Positions 34,051 to 44,330 of a stretch of 64,000 bases of DNA are shown here, piece after piece. The stretch covers positions 1 to 64,000 of the forward strand of contig CAJNDS010000123.1 in NCBI GenBank assembly GCA_905221605.1. The letters are read 5' to 3'. Position 1 is the first letter of the stretch, and each line of letters begins with the position of its first letter. A program made the translations under genes and the position numbers. The DNA is from Symbiodinium natans (taxonomy: Eukaryota > Sar > Dinophyceae > Suessiales > Symbiodiniaceae). The notes under the pieces are model-generated. The model saw nothing but the letters and a program-made list of their open reading frames with translations, was not told the DNA's origin and made no database searches.

Positions 34051-34245
34051 TTAGTCCTTATTATGATGTAGAGAGTATTCCTTAATCCAAGGCGTATTGG
34101 GCTCTTGGGCCCTACATCTATAATCCCTAAATCCGCTGGGCAGGGATCCACCCCTACGCTCGATGCATCCGTACGTGGGGCTTCGCGGGTGTTTGGGCTG
34201 AATTCGAGTGAGGGTTGGGGTTTGGGATCTAGGGCTTAGGGGCAT
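34051..34245 (-). CDS. Open frame, candidate exon
   Basis: The best part reads SGFRDYRCRAQEPNTPWIKE and ends YSLHHNKD before a stop. The upstream half is proline/arginine-rich and grades into CCCTAAA-like sequence, so the true exon is probably shorter than the open frame. Confidence 0.4.
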   Translation of the reverse strand: MPLSPRSQTPTLTRIQPKHPRSPTYGCIERRGGSLPSGFRDYRCRAQEPNTPWIKEYSLHHNKD

Positions 34246-34458
34246 GGGGGTTTAGGGTTTAGGTTTTAGGCTTGGGGTTTATGGTTTGGGGTTTGGGGTT
34301 TAGGGGTTTCGGGGCGTTCGGAGGGTTTTCGGGTTGTTTTTTTTCTAGGCATACACCTCTATACTTGAAGGTTCATGCGTAGGGAAGTCCCCCAAAACAA
34401 GCTTGAACACTCTTAAATTATCGTTACCTCATGCAAGTTGTAACCCTTCTTCTTTGTA

Positions 34459-34608
34459 GCCCAGAAACCATATCAGAATAACGGGCACCCTTTTTTGGGG
34501 CAGAAACCATATTAGAACAACGGGCACCCTTTTTTGGGGTTGGTTACTTAAAAGGGAACCCAGAACCACAAAAAACGGGCAAAGGGTACAGTACCACTGG
34601 GCTACCAA
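34459..34608 (+). mobile_element. Family G element with internal 39-bp duplication
   Basis: Left end GTAGCCCAGAAACC and right end CTGGGCTACCAAG. Units 34462-34500 and 34501-34539 are near-identical tandem copies (CAGAAACCATAT...TTTTTTGGGG). Confidence 0.6.
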
Positions 34609-34620
34609 GACTGACAACTA

Positions 34621-34740
34621 CAGGGTGGGGCCCCCTAGCTATAAGTAGAGTTATAAGGGCCCTAAATTGGGTTATAAGGACCCTAAGTTAGGTTATAAGT
34701 CCCTTAACTACAGTTAGTATAGTAAGGGGGCCTCACCCTG
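34621..34740 (+). mobile_element. MITE family A, copy 1
   Basis: 120 bp from CAGGGTGGGGCCCCCT to its inverse, with TA on both sides. The body repeats GGTTATAAG. It differs from copies 2 and 3 at two bases. A family B-like right arm (TACCCATGAACCTCCAAG) starts at its right end. Confidence 0.85.
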
Positions 34741-35004
34741 TACCCATGAACCTCCAAGAGTTGCGCCAGCCACCCCCTTCAGCTGCCCTTGTAGTGGGTT
34801 CAGGGTTCAGGGTTCAGGGTTTAGGGTTTAGGGTTTAGGGTTCAGGGTTCAGGGTTCAGGGCTCAGGGCTTCCCCCCTGTGTTAACACAAACAAACCCAA
34901 ATCAATAAATCCTGTAGACTCCTGAATCCGCAAACCGAAAAATAGAAGAAGCTTGATAGATAAACCATGCGAGCCCCAAAAGCCTTACTGCAAAACCCCA
35001 ACAC

Positions 35005-35082
35005 CTAGAAAAGTTGCGCTCCTGCAGCCACGCATGGTACATGCGAATGTGTGCCGGTGTGGCCTTGGGACCTGACGCAGTG
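35005..35082 (-). CDS. Exon, unknown protein
   Basis: 78 bp with acceptor CTTCACCCCAG|C and donor TCTAG|GTGTTG, both good. Reads ASGPKATPAHIRMYHAWLQE then RNFSR. Only this frame has balanced composition. Confidence 0.75.
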   Translation of the reverse strand, partial: HCVRSQGHTGTHSHVPCVAAGAQLF

Positions 35083-35603
35083 CTGGGGTGAAGGGTTTCT
35101 CAAAGTATATACTTTTTAGGTATAAGTAGCTATAGTAGGAACCCAGAACCAAAAATGTATTTTATGTACAGTACTCCAAAACCCAGTGTAAGCCGGGGCT
35201 GTGAGGGGGTCAGGGTCCGGGCTTGACAGTGAGACTGAACAAAGCTCAGGGTCCACATGAAACAGCGCTCATATTACTGGTATCGAGGAGTGTATATAAG
35301 GTTCCGTTTTTTTTTTTTTTTTTTATTTAATATGGCTGAGTGTATATATTTATTTTTTATCTGAATCGATCTTGTATTATATTCTACATTATATTATATT
35401 TAATTATATCATATTATATTGTATCATATCATATTATATTATATTATATTATATTATAGTATTTTACATTATATATACGTGTATATATATATATATAGTG
35501 TCCTTTTGGGGGCACAAGGAATCTAAGCCCTACTTCAAGTGCCGTAGCTCAGGCGGCAAACCCTACCCCCTAAACCCTAAACCCTAAACCCTAAACCCGT
35601 GAC

Positions 35604-35722
35604 AATAATCTGATTTCTTCTTCGGCAGAGCACGCCTCGGAGCAATGACTTTGTGGGGGCCTTGCCCTCACGTGTCTTCACGCCATGTGGTGTTGGGAAG
35701 GGCTGCCCCCCCGGACTTGACA
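35604..35722 (-). CDS. Exon, unknown protein
   Basis: 119 bp with acceptor GTGTATCAG and donor ATT|GTCACG. Reads PGGQPFPTPHGVKTREGKAP then TKSLLRGVLCRRRNQI. A basic linker-like segment. CCCTAAA tracts flank it on both sides. Confidence 0.65.
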
Positions 35723-36071
35723 CTGATACACCCTAAAACTAACCCTGAACCCTAAACCCGTGGTGTGCGTGTGTGTGTGTATATACATAAGGCCCCCCCC
35801 CCCCCCCTGTTTTTTCCAAACCTCAAACCCCAAAACCCTAAGCCATCAAACCTACAAACCACAAAACCTGAAGCCGCAAACCCCTAAGCCCCCTACTGCC
35901 CTAAAACCCGAGAGCCCAGAACCGAGAACCCTAAACCCTGCACCCTAAACTCTGAACCCTAAACCTGGGAGCCCTGTGCGGTTTAGGGTTTAGGGATCAG
36001 GGTTCAGGGTTTAGGGCTTAGGAGTTATGGCCAGCAAACCCCAAAACTCAAACCCCAAAAAATGTAAGAAC

Positions 36072-36182
36072 CCTAAGTATGGAAGTATGGAAGCATCCTT
36101 TAAACAGGGTTCCCCGCCGCCCTATTCGGAATTCCTCCCCGCCATATGAGCCCACTTGAAGTCGTCTAGGATCCCCAGTATT
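36072..36182 (-). CDS. Exon, unknown protein (37 codons, phase 0-0)
   Basis: Acceptor TGTTCTTTAG|AAT and donor CTTAGG|GTTCTT give exactly 37 codons: GDPRRLQVGSYGGEEFRIGR, then RGTLFKGCFHTSILR. Small beta-rich composition; no family recognised. Confidence 0.7.
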
Positions 36183-36706
36183 CTAAAGAACAGAAGGCTC
36201 CCTTTCATCATATTTACCTAAGGTTTTAGAAATTAGGGTTTAGGGTTTAGCGTTTGGGGATTAGGGTTAGGGTTTAGGGTTTAGGGTTTAGGGTTTAGGG
36301 TTTAGGGTTTAGGGTTTAGGGTTTAGGGTTTAGGGTTTAGGGTTTAGGGTTTAGGGTTAAGGGTTAAGGGTTAGGGTTTAGGGTTTGGGGTTTGGGGTTT
36401 GGGGTTTGGGGTTTAGGGTTTAGGGTTTAGGGTTTAGGGTTTAGGGTTTAGGGTTTAGGGTTTAGGGCTAGGGTTTAGGGCCGAAGGGCAAAGCTTTCGC
36501 AGGAAGCCCACGAAGTCGCACCTCACCTGAGGCTCTTTGCGGTTTTTTGGGGGGTTTAGAGGGGTTTAGAGTTAGGTTTCAGGGGTTTAGGGTTTAGGGT
36601 TTTGGGGTTTTAAAGTTTAAGGGTTTTAGGGGGTTTGGGGGTTAGGGGTTTAGGGTTTAGGGCTAGGGTTTAGGGTTTTAGGGCTTTAGGGGTTTAGGGT
36701 TGAGAT

Positions 36707-36795
36707 GTTTCTCCTGATACTAACAGTCCTTCATAGGGATTCTAGTACCCCTATTTAAAAAACCCCGATTGAGCAGCGTTAGTATAAGAGGGAAC
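36707..36795 (+). mobile_element. MITE family C, copy 3
   Basis: Diverged arms (GTTTCTCCTGATACTAACAG; GTTAGTATAAGAGGGAAC). Embedded between TTTAGGG-like tracts. Confidence 0.7.
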
Positions 36796-37037
36796 ACCCC
36801 AAGGTTTAGGGGTTTAGGGTTTAGGGGTTTAGGGGTTTAAGGTTTGTGGGTTTTGGGGTTTAGGGGTTTAGAGGTTTGGAGGTTTAGGTGTTAGGGTAGA
36901 ACCCAGATCACCCCCAATCCAACCCCAAATTGTTGCTCCAAAAACCCTCCGAGATCAAACCCTAAACCCTGAACCCTGAACCCTGAACCCTGAACCCTAA
37001 ACCCTAAACCCTAAACCCTAAACCCTAAACCCTGAAC

Positions 37038-37110
37038 CCTCCTGCGTCGGAGGGCCCCAGTGCCCCTGAGGGCGTCCATCTCCTCCAGCGCGCGCGACAG
37101 CTTGCCGCAC
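37038..37110 (-). CDS. Exon, unknown protein
   Basis: 73 bp with acceptor CCCCTCTCAG|G and donor AGGAGG|GTTCAG. Reads CGKLSRALEEMDALRGTGAL then RRRR, an amphipathic helix. Strong GC3 bias, unlike the flanking repeats. Confidence 0.75.
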
Positions 37111-37569
37111 CTGAGAGGGGTTGAGGGATTGGGGTTTAGGGTTTAGGGTTTAGGGTTTAGGGTTTAGGGTTTGGGGTCTAGGGTTTGGGGTTTAGGGCTT
37201 AGGGTTTGGGGTTTGGGGTTTAAGGCTTAGGGTTTTTAGGGCTTTGGGTTTGGGGTTTGGGGATTCGGGATTAGGGTTTAGGGATTGGGGTCTAGGGTGT
37301 TGGGTGTAGGGTTTCGGGTGTAGGGCCAGGTTAAGGATGAAAGGTTTAGGGTCTAGGGGAGAGGGGAACCGAGTGACTCCCGCTACCTGAGCAGGGTTTA
37401 GGCTGAAAGGGTCTGTGGTCTAAGGGTTTCTACGTCTACGTCATCGCATGGGCGTGCCGGCGGCGCGTGGGAATGGTGGGCCGCGGCCCACTGCCCAGCT
37501 CGAAGAGAAAAGAAAAACTAGCAAAACACATATACTGCCCAACAACTGTAATCAGCTTACTTTGTGCGG

Positions 37570-37651
37570 CTACTGACGCAGGTGCATTATGAGGTGCGCC
37601 GTTGTCGCAATGCACCTTCCAACCAGGCATACTCGTTCCAGCAGCTTGATG
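37570..37651 (-). CDS. Terminal exon, unknown protein
   Basis: After GGAAG|C the frame reads IKLLERVCLVGRCIATTAHL then IMHLRQ and stops at TAG (37570-37572). It is a candidate 3' end of the gene that includes exons at 37038 or further right. A longer shifted frame across 37436-37630 is open too but has poorer composition. Confidence 0.55.
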
Positions 37652-38683
37652 CTTCCCTAAACCCTAAACCCTAAACCCTAAACCCTAAACCCTAAACCCT
37701 AAACCCTAAACCCTAAACCCTAAACCGCAAACCCTAAACCGCAAACCCTAAACCCTAAACCCTAAACCCTTATAAACCCTAAACCCTAAACCCTAAACCA
37801 GACTTTGCCAGGGTGTACCCTCAGACTCAGAGGCCGATCCAGCTGAGGGGGTTAGGGCTTCCGGGCGTAGGGCCTAGGCATGTAGGGGTGAGAGCTTCAA
37901 AGCAAGGCTTCGGGCCCAGGATATGAGACAAACGCTCTACACCCCCCCCCCCCCCAACAAGAAACAACTTGACTCATGAAAGATTGGCCCCTGATAGAGT
38001 CCGCATGCAACTGCGGCTTCTCGGGACCTAACCTTTAAACCCAAAACCCGAAACCCTAAACCCACAACCCCAACCCCTAAACCCTGAACCCCAAACCCTA
38101 AACTAAACCCCCAACCCCAACCCCTAAACCCACAACCCAACCCCCAATCCCTAAACCCTAAACCCCAAACCCCTAAACCCTCAGTCATCAAACGCCGCCC
38201 CTGCGGCCACATCTCCACACTGATCGGCTTCTGAACGCCATGCTCCACTTCCTGGGGGCTTGTCGGGGTAGCTGCGAGCCAGTTGGGTTCAGGGTTCAGG
38301 GTTCAGGGTTAGGGTTTAGGATTTAGGGTTTAGGGTGTAGGCTTTATAGGGTTTAGGGCTACATTTTTTTTTTTTTTTTTGGGGGGGGGGGGGGTCCTGG
38401 AGGGATTCATAGGGCTTCAGCTTCATCCTTTTTTACTATTTATATTAAAGCTTTATTCAATAATATTGTTACTTAATTTAGGGGTGAGGTTTAGGGGGTT
38501 TTATTTACTTATGACTCATGATTACCGTCTTTCATGCGAGCACTAGGTAACACGAACCCTGACTGAAAACCTTAAGGCCTGAAGGCTTGGGGAACCTGGG
38601 GGTGGGGGTTGGGGGGGTTACAGTAGGATCCTCTGTTGCAAAAGCATAAATCCCACACAGTGAGAGTTCTAGCTTCGGTTCAG

Positions 38684-38940
38684 AGGGCGCCTTCCAACAG
38701 CACTTGAAGAGCCAAGACTACTCCAAAGGCCCAAAGAGAACAGGCGCACGGGACCAAGGCGGAATCATCCGATCATCCTTTACACGCAGCGCACCCATCC
38801 AATGGTCAATGGCCCATGTTCTCGCGACATGGCGCGCTGGAGGCCTCAAGAAACGAACAGAGGCGGGAACGCAGCTTCTTGCACGCAACATGCGCAGCAC
38901 ACAGGCGAGAGCGCGAGAGTTGGAGCCTGCTGTTAACTGA
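38684..38940 (+). CDS. 85-codon terminal exon candidate
   Basis: Acceptor TTCGGTTCAG|AG, then FQQHLKSQDYSKGPKRTGAR, SAPIQWSMAHVLATWRAGGL and TQLLARNMRSTQARARELEP, stop TGA. Other frames on both strands are open in parts, so the strand is likely but not certain. A family A element follows 44 bp later. Confidence 0.5.
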
Positions 38941-38984
38941 ATGCCCTCTGACCTCAATGGGCTCTCCGGAGCGCACCGCGCCTA

Positions 38985-39104
38985 CAGGGTGGGGCCCCCT
39001 AGTTATAAGTAGAGTTATAAGGGCCCTAAATTGGGTTATAAGGACCCTAAGTTAGGTTATAAGTCCCTTAACTACAGTTAGTATAGTAAGGGGGCCCCAC
39101 CCTG
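38985..39104 (+). mobile_element. MITE family A, copy 2
   Basis: 120 bp, identical to copy 3, flanked by TA on both sides, as expected of a Tc1/mariner-type non-autonomous element. Confidence 0.88.
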
Positions 39105-39566
39105 TAGGCCTAGGCGAGAGCTCCTTGGGCACGCTGAGACACTTAGTTATTAGAAGGTCGAAGATTTTCGACGTCTGGCATGCGCACATGCGCACGTGCG
39201 CGCACGCGCCGCGAGGAGGACGCACCAAGCTCTAGAGGAACCCCAGTATAAACCCTGAAGCCCTGCAAAGCCCAAATGCCCTGCAACCGCAGGGTTTAGG
39301 GTTGGTTTAGGATTTAGGGTTGTGGCCCTAAGAACCCCGTTGCTACACAGGTGCAAACCCGATGCCTTCACTGAAACCTTGGAGCTTGAGACGTTGAGCC
39401 TCATGGAGCCTAAGACCGAAGAGATGGGCAGAGCCAGTCTCCCTAAACCCTAAACCCTAAACCCCAAACCCCAAACCCTAAACCCTAAACCCTAAACCCT
39501 AAACCCTAAACCCTAAACCCTAAACCCTAAACTCTAAACTCTAAACCCAAACCCTAAAACCCGAAC

Positions 39567-39644
39567 CCCTGAGCTGTTCAAGCGTCGGTGTGCGAGAGGG
39601 TAAAGTCTCCAATCCTTTGGCAGTACCTTGCTGCTGAGAAAAGT
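39567..39644 (-). CDS. Exon, unknown protein
   Basis: Acceptor CACACACACAG|AC follows a CA-type run. The exon reads DFSQQQGTAKGLETLPSRTP then TLEQLRG, and the donor is AGGG|GTTCGG. Two other frames are open, but this one is the most protein-like. Confidence 0.55.
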
Positions 39645-39801
39645 CTGTGTGTGTGTGCGTGCACCCGAATATCCCCAAGGGCCCATGTGCCCATGTAGCA
39701 TGTAGTATGTAGTTGGCTTCTTAACATACCACAGTTACATATATATGTATAATATAGATCGTTAGATAGATAGATAGTTATATATATATATAGATATACA
39801 C

Positions 39802-39836
<35 letters not shown>

Positions 39837-39894
39837 ATGCAGGGCATGGACCGGTTCGGTATGACCAGACTGCTGTATGGAGGGGAGGCCTAAC

Positions 39895-40099
39895 CTCAAG
39901 CATTTGTGAGGTGGCCATCAAAGTTGGCATCCTCGGAGACCATCCCAGGAAATCCCCAACTTTGCTCAATCCCATACTCTGCCATTCAGTCGTTGATGCG
40001 ATGTTGCCGACACCCTTTTCCCCAAACGGCCCTACGAAATCAGCAAGCTGCTGGTAGATCTCCCTCGCTGTCAGCACCTTCGGCGATTGAAAGGTCCAT
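39895..40099 (-). CDS. Exon, unknown protein (68 codons)
   Basis: 205 bp, among the longest clear coding stretches here. Starts after CGAAG|A and ends CTTGAG|GTTAGG. Segments: TAREIYQQLADFVGPFGEKG, IASTTEWQSMGLSKVGDFLG and MPTLMATSQMLE. A well-folded globular composition; no family recognised. A (TA)n stretch and telomere-type repeats lie downstream in transcript sense. Confidence 0.8.
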
Positions 40100-40151
40100 C
40101 TTCGCAGAGGGTTTTAGGTTCAGGGTACAAGGGCTGAAGGTGCCGCAGCAC

Positions 40152-40270
40152 CTACTTGAAGGTTCACGGGTGGCTAGAAGTAAGGACTTAAGGTAACTAT
40201 AGTTTCCGCTGGCTATAACCTTACTAAGGGCAGTATAACCCTAGTTAGAACTACCCATGAACCTTCAAGT
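40152..40270 (+). mobile_element. Family B inverted-repeat element
   Basis: CTACTTGAAGGTTCACGGG ... CTACCCATGAACCTTCAAG. Lies just before the exon at 40283. Confidence 0.75.
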
Positions 40271-40282
40271 CAGAAGCCTCAG

Positions 40283-40342
40283 CAACGTTTGATTTTTGCT
40301 AAGCGCGCAGTGGCATCGAAACAGTTTTACTGCGAAGGCCGC
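40283..40342 (+). CDS. Exon after a family B element
   Basis: Acceptor GAAGCCTCAG, then QRLIFAKRAVASKQFYCEGR. The family B element ends 12 bp before the exon, so it forms the 3' part of the intron. Confidence 0.5.
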
Positions 40343-40365
40343 GGGCTAAACCTAAACCCTGGGAT

Positions 40366-40440
40366 GTTCCCTCTTCTCCTAACAGTCCTTAAGAGGGATT
40401 ATAGTACGCCCTACTCTAATCCCCATTTTGGACTGTTGGT
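40366..40440 (+). mobile_element. MITE family C, copy 4, right arm cut
   Basis: GTTCCCTCTTCTCCTAACAG through GGACTGTTGGT; the last approximately 18 bp of the right arm are missing. Confidence 0.65.
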
Positions 40441-40851
40441 CAACTCAAACCCTCAACCCCAGGACCTGGACCACGAACCACCTCCAGGTAGATCCCAGCA
40501 CAAGCCTGATAACCCCCTAAACCTTAAACCCTAAACCCTAAACCCGAAACCCTACACCCCGAACTCGGCGACATTTGTTTACGGGCCGAATAAGGGAGGA
40601 AGACTCAAGACAAACTGCGAAGATTATTCCTAAACTCTACAAACCCTGATATAACCCTCTAAACCCTAGGGCTTACCCCATAGACCCTAGAAAGCCCAGT
40701 AAAACAACTTACAAACTCTGCAAACCCTAAACCCTACAAACCCTAGCCTGTTTAGGGCTTGGGGTTGAGGTTAAGGGTTTAGGGTTTAGGGCTTAGGGTT
40801 TACGGTTTAGGGTTTAGGGTTTCAGGTTTAGGGTTTAGGGTTCCCACTCTT

Positions 40852-40921
40852 TCATGTCAAATGTGGGTGTGCCTCGAAGCGAGTGAGGAAGTTTGGATCG
40901 ACGTTGATTACAGCCTCCAAC
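40852..40921 (-). CDS. Terminal exon candidate
   Basis: Acceptor CATCAAG|G, then LEAVINVDPNFLTRFEAHPH and LT followed by TGA at 40852-40854. Use of a GA donor (ACAT|GA) instead of the stop cannot be excluded. Confidence 0.65.
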
Positions 40922-41215
40922 CTTGATGGCTTAGGGTTTAGGGTTTAGGGTTTAGGGTTTAGGGTTTAGGGTTTAGGGTGTAGGGGTTTAGGGTTTGGGG
41001 TTTGGGGTTTGGGGTTTAGGGTTTGGGGTTTAGGACCCTAAGCCCCTTAATCCCTGAAACCTACGAGCCTTGAGCTTTAGACTTGTTAAACGGTTCATGA
41101 GCACTCGGATATAGGTCCAGGTAGAGTTGCTTTAAGTACCCTCCATAACTTAAAGCGACGTTCACGTCCAGCTATTGACTTCTATTACCCCACTTTATAA
41201 CCCCAAACTTGGGAC

Positions 41216-41306
41216 GTTCCCCCTTATACGATCAGTGGCCTTAATAGGGATTATAGTAGAGGGGGTGCTAGAATCCCTATTAAGGACTGTTAGTATAAGG
41301 GGGAAT
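41216..41306 (+). mobile_element. MITE family C, copy 5
   Basis: GTTCCCCCTTATACGATCAG and inverse GACTGTTAGTATAAGGGGGA. About 91 bp. Confidence 0.75.
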
Positions 41307-41700
41307 ATCCCAAACCATAGACCCTAAACCCTAAACCCTAAACCCTAGTAAGGACACCGCCATGCCCCCTTCCCTCCCCCAAAAAGTCAAAAGCAGATAG
41401 TCACAAGGTCTATACTTTCAAGGCTAGAGTCACCAAGCAGACTGAACCCTGAACCCCAGACCCTTTACCCAAAGCTTAAAGCCCAACCCCTAAACCCCAA
41501 ACCCTGAACAACAAACTCTAAACCCTCCACCCTAAACCCGAACCCTGAACCCCAAACCCTAAAACCTAAACCAAAAACCCTAAACTCTCAACCCCAAACC
41601 CCAACCCTAGACCCTAAACCCCGAAACCCCCAACCCTAAACCCCACACCCTAAACCCTCAACCCGAAACCCCAAACTCCTAAACCCCAAACCCCAAAAAC

Positions 41701-41779
41701 CGGCTTCACCCAGCCACGGGTTCTCCACGGGCTTCGTGTGCGAGAGACGGAAGCGCCTGGGCTCATCCTGGAAGACGTC
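41701..41779 (-). CDS. Exon, unknown protein
   Basis: 79 bp from CCCTGAAG|GAC to GCCG|GTTTTT. Reads DVFQDEPRRFRLSHTKPVEN then PWLGEA. The D-x-F-x-x-x-P-x-R-F-x-x-x-S pattern faintly recalls the N-terminus of glucose-6-phosphate isomerase, but this is too short to call. Confidence 0.75.
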
Positions 41780-42098
41780 CTTCAGGGAGAGGTTTAGGGT
41801 TTAGGGTTTAGGGTTTTCAGGTTTGGGGTTTAGGGGTTTGGGGTTTAGGGTTTGGGGTTTAGGGCGTAAGCCCGTAGCCGAATGAAAAAACAAACCCCGG
41901 CACGCCCCGAACAGCCCCTCAAACACCCTCAACCCTACACCCAAAACCCCTAAAATCGGGTTCGGAATCATTACTCATAAAAGTCCCTTAAGGTCCCTAT
42001 ACAATCGCACTATAATGACATCCGAAACTAAGGCCCCTATAACCCCCAAAACCCTGAACCCATAACCCTAAACCCTAAACTCCCCAAAAAGCCTTTAC

Positions 42099-42184
42099 AT
42101 GCAAGGCCAGGGGGCAGGGTCGACGGCATCGTCGTCGATGGAAAACCGCTCCAGGAAGAGCGCAAACGGCAGGGCGAAAGGATC
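42099..42184 (-). CDS. Exon, unknown protein
   Basis: Starts at GACAAG|GAT and reads DPFALPFALFLERFSIDDDA then VDPAPWPC. The likely donor is GCAT|GTAAAG. It joins in frame to the short exon at 42370 (KFLHNK) across a GA-AG intron flanked by a 13-bp direct repeat. Confidence 0.75.
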
Positions 42185-42369
42185 CTTGTCGCGCATTTGT
42201 TTTTGAGGGGGGGGGGGCATAATATATATATATATATATACACACACACAAATAAAAACAAAAAAACAACCATATATATATATATAAACCTTGAATAAAA
42301 ATACATAAATAAACATATACATATATATATGTATGTAAACCGTAAACCCTACAAACCCCATAAAGGATC
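42185..42369 (-). other. 185-bp GA-AG intron with microsatellite, flanked by a 13-bp direct repeat
   Basis: ACAAGGATCCTTT (coding strand) lies at both ends (plus-strand positions 42362-42374 and 42177-42189). Splicing after ACAAG in each copy joins HNK to DPF without frame change. The interior is (TA)n, a poly-C run and CCCTAAA-like remnants. Confidence 0.65.
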
Positions 42370-42395
42370 CTTGTTGTGCAGGAATTTGGAATTTT
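42370..42395 (-). CDS. Short upstream exon piece
   Basis: Reads NSKFLHNK and is followed by GATCC (GA donor). Its 5' edge is not defined; the sequence further right is an A/T-rich run. Confidence 0.45.
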
Positions 42396-42574
42396 TTTGT
42401 TGGGTTTAGTGCTTGGGGGTTAGGATGCGGTGTATAAAAGAACTAGCCACGGAAATCATGCATGTGGCTGCTTGACAGGTATGTTTAGACGTGTTTAATT
42501 CAGGTCTATACGTGTTGTATTCACATACTATATATATATATATATGTATATAAAATCCCTAAACCCTGAACCCA

Positions 42575-42655
42575 AAACCACGTATGTGAACTCCGTTAGG
42601 TGTGGGATTTCTAGGAGGAGCTCCAGGAAGCAGCGACTGCAGTATCGGCTCAGGG
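42575..42655 (-). CDS. Candidate exon, unknown
   Basis: After AACCCTGAG the frame reads PILQSLLPGAPPRNPTPNGV then HI. The donor is unclear. A proline-rich linker; moderate support only. Confidence 0.4.
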
Positions 42656-42853
42656 TTTAGGGGTGTTTGTCTTTTTTTTGGGGGGGGACGCCCCAGTCCG
42701 ACAAAAGGGGTACCAAAACTTGTATAAACCCTAAACCCTGAACCTTTAACCCTAAACCCTTAGCCCTAAGCCCTATGAACCCTAAACCCTATAGACCCTA
42801 AACGCCATAAACCCTACAAACCCTATGAACCCTAAACCAAATTTTGACCTCAC

Positions 42854-42921
42854 GTTAACAGCAGCATCGCAACACTCCTGGTGACAGGCGAGCCCCACGT
42901 AGTTTCGGATGACACGTTGGG
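42854..42921 (-). CDS. Exon, cysteine-containing, unknown
   Basis: 68 bp with acceptor AACCGCCAG and donor AAC|GTGAGG. Reads QRVIRNYVGLACHQECCDAA then VN. The Cys/His cluster (C-H-Q-E-C-C) may bind a metal or form disulfides. Confidence 0.75.
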
Positions 42922-43011
42922 CTGGCGGTTTAGGTTTCGGATTAGGGCTTAGGGTTTAGGGTGTAGGGTTTGGGGTTTAGAGTTTAGGGTTTAGGGTTCA
43001 GGGTTTAGGGT

Positions 43012-43158
43012 TCAGGGGTTGTTATTCTTTTTAAGGGGGTAATGGTCTAGGTCTCTAAGAGGTTCCATCAACCAGACTTCAGCGAAGGCGCGAAGGTCTT
43101 GCCCAGGAACCACTGGTCCAGTGATGCCTCCCTCAGCAGGCAAGTCAGGGTCGAAGAC
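43012..43158 (-). CDS. Terminal exon, unknown protein (48 residues plus stop)
   Basis: Acceptor GGGTTTAG|GTC comes from a telomere-type unit. Reads PGQDLRAFAEVWLMEPLRDL after FDPDLPAEGGITGPVV and ends KKNNNP-TGA at 43012. The stop and phase are exact (147 bp). No family recognised. Confidence 0.8.
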   Translation of the reverse strand, partial: VFDPDLPAEGGITGPVVPGQDLRAFAEVWLMEPLRDLDHYPLKKNNNP

Positions 43159-43664
43159 CTAAACCCATAAACCCTAACCCTGAAACCCTTAAACCCTAAC
43201 CCTGAAATCAGACACCCTAAACCCTAAACCCTAAACCCTAAACCCTAAACCCTAAACCCTAAACCCTAAACCCTAAACCCTGAAACCCTGAAACCCTGAA
43301 ACCCTGAAACCCTAAACCCTAAACCCTAAACCCTACACCCTACTTAACTTACATGGGCACAATGAGAATCCCAGAGCTCAGGGGGTGCAACCTCCGAGTC
43401 GCCTGGAATCCAAGCACCTACAGCCTCTATAAGGGTCCCACTGCGGCATTTCGGGTTTATTGGGTTTAGGGTTTAGGGTTTATTGGGTTTAGGGCTTATT
43501 GGGTTTAGGGTTTACATAAGAAATTGTGGCATTTCCCAAAATTGGTCGCAGAGAGGAGGGGGGGAGGAAACCCCAATGCGCTTCAATGATTATTATGGGA
43601 ACCACCCCTTTTCGTTTCAAAAACCACCCCTTATGGGGTTTTAGCGTAAAGGGCCCCTTATGCA

Positions 43665-43766
43665 AAGGAAACCCATAAAGCAACAGGTCTGCGACTTGAA
43701 ATGCCAGCTGCCTTGGAGCCTCGAACAGCCGGACCCAACTCAGATTTAGCGCCGCGGGATCTCATA
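43665..43766 (-). CDS. Exon, unknown protein
   Basis: Reads DPAALNLSWVRLFEAPRQLA then FQVADLLLYG, a helix-rich segment. The acceptor is CTATGAG and the probable donor TATGG|GTTTCC. It is the likely upstream neighbour of the terminal exon at 43012, separated by an intron with GGGTTTATT-type repeats. Confidence 0.7.
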
Positions 43767-43877
43767 GAGTTTAGGATGTAGGGTTTAGGGTTGAGGGTTT
43801 AGGGGGTTGAGGGTTTGGTGCTTCAGGTTCAGGGCTTTCTATTCCCTGCACGCTAACCCCGAAACCTAAACCCCAAG

Positions 43878-44040
43878 TCCTAAGGTGAAGTGAAGGGTGT
43901 TGAGGGTATATGGTCAGTTCTCAAAATGGTGGTCCCTTTTCGGGTGCCCCAAATAGTTACTAGGCGCCGCCTTATCATAGCAACCCCCAAGAAGGACCCT
44001 AACTTAAACAATGACCATATAGAGTTTCCACATGGTGGAA
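43878..44040 (+). CDS. Open frame, candidate exon
   Basis: GEVKGVEGIWSVLKMVVPFR then TRRRLIIATPKKDPNLNNDH. Part of the sequence resembles family J, so it may be element sequence rather than gene. Confidence 0.3.
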
Positions 44041-44330
44041 GGGGTTGTAGGGTAACTATAAATCTAAGTGCTTATACCCATATCAAGGGCACTTATAACC
44101 ATACTTATAACTACCCATGAACTTTCAAGCAACGCCTAACAACATGGAATTAACGACCCGAGGCTGAATAATCTCTTGAAAAATCTTAATAGGGCATTGG
44201 GGGTTCTTATAGTATACTCATGAAGGATGAAGGAACATAAGGGAATACCATTCGTAATAGGCGGTCTTATAGTATACTCATGAAGAAACATAAGGGCATA
44301 CTAATAGCAATTTTCCCCGACCCCCTACAG

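Noticed and set aside
44196-44300. Target-duplication intron from the repeat TCTTATAGTATACTCATGAAG
   Set aside because: The repeat continues into similar sequence (AAACATAAGGG), so it is a plain tandem duplication, not an insert flanked by duplicated target.
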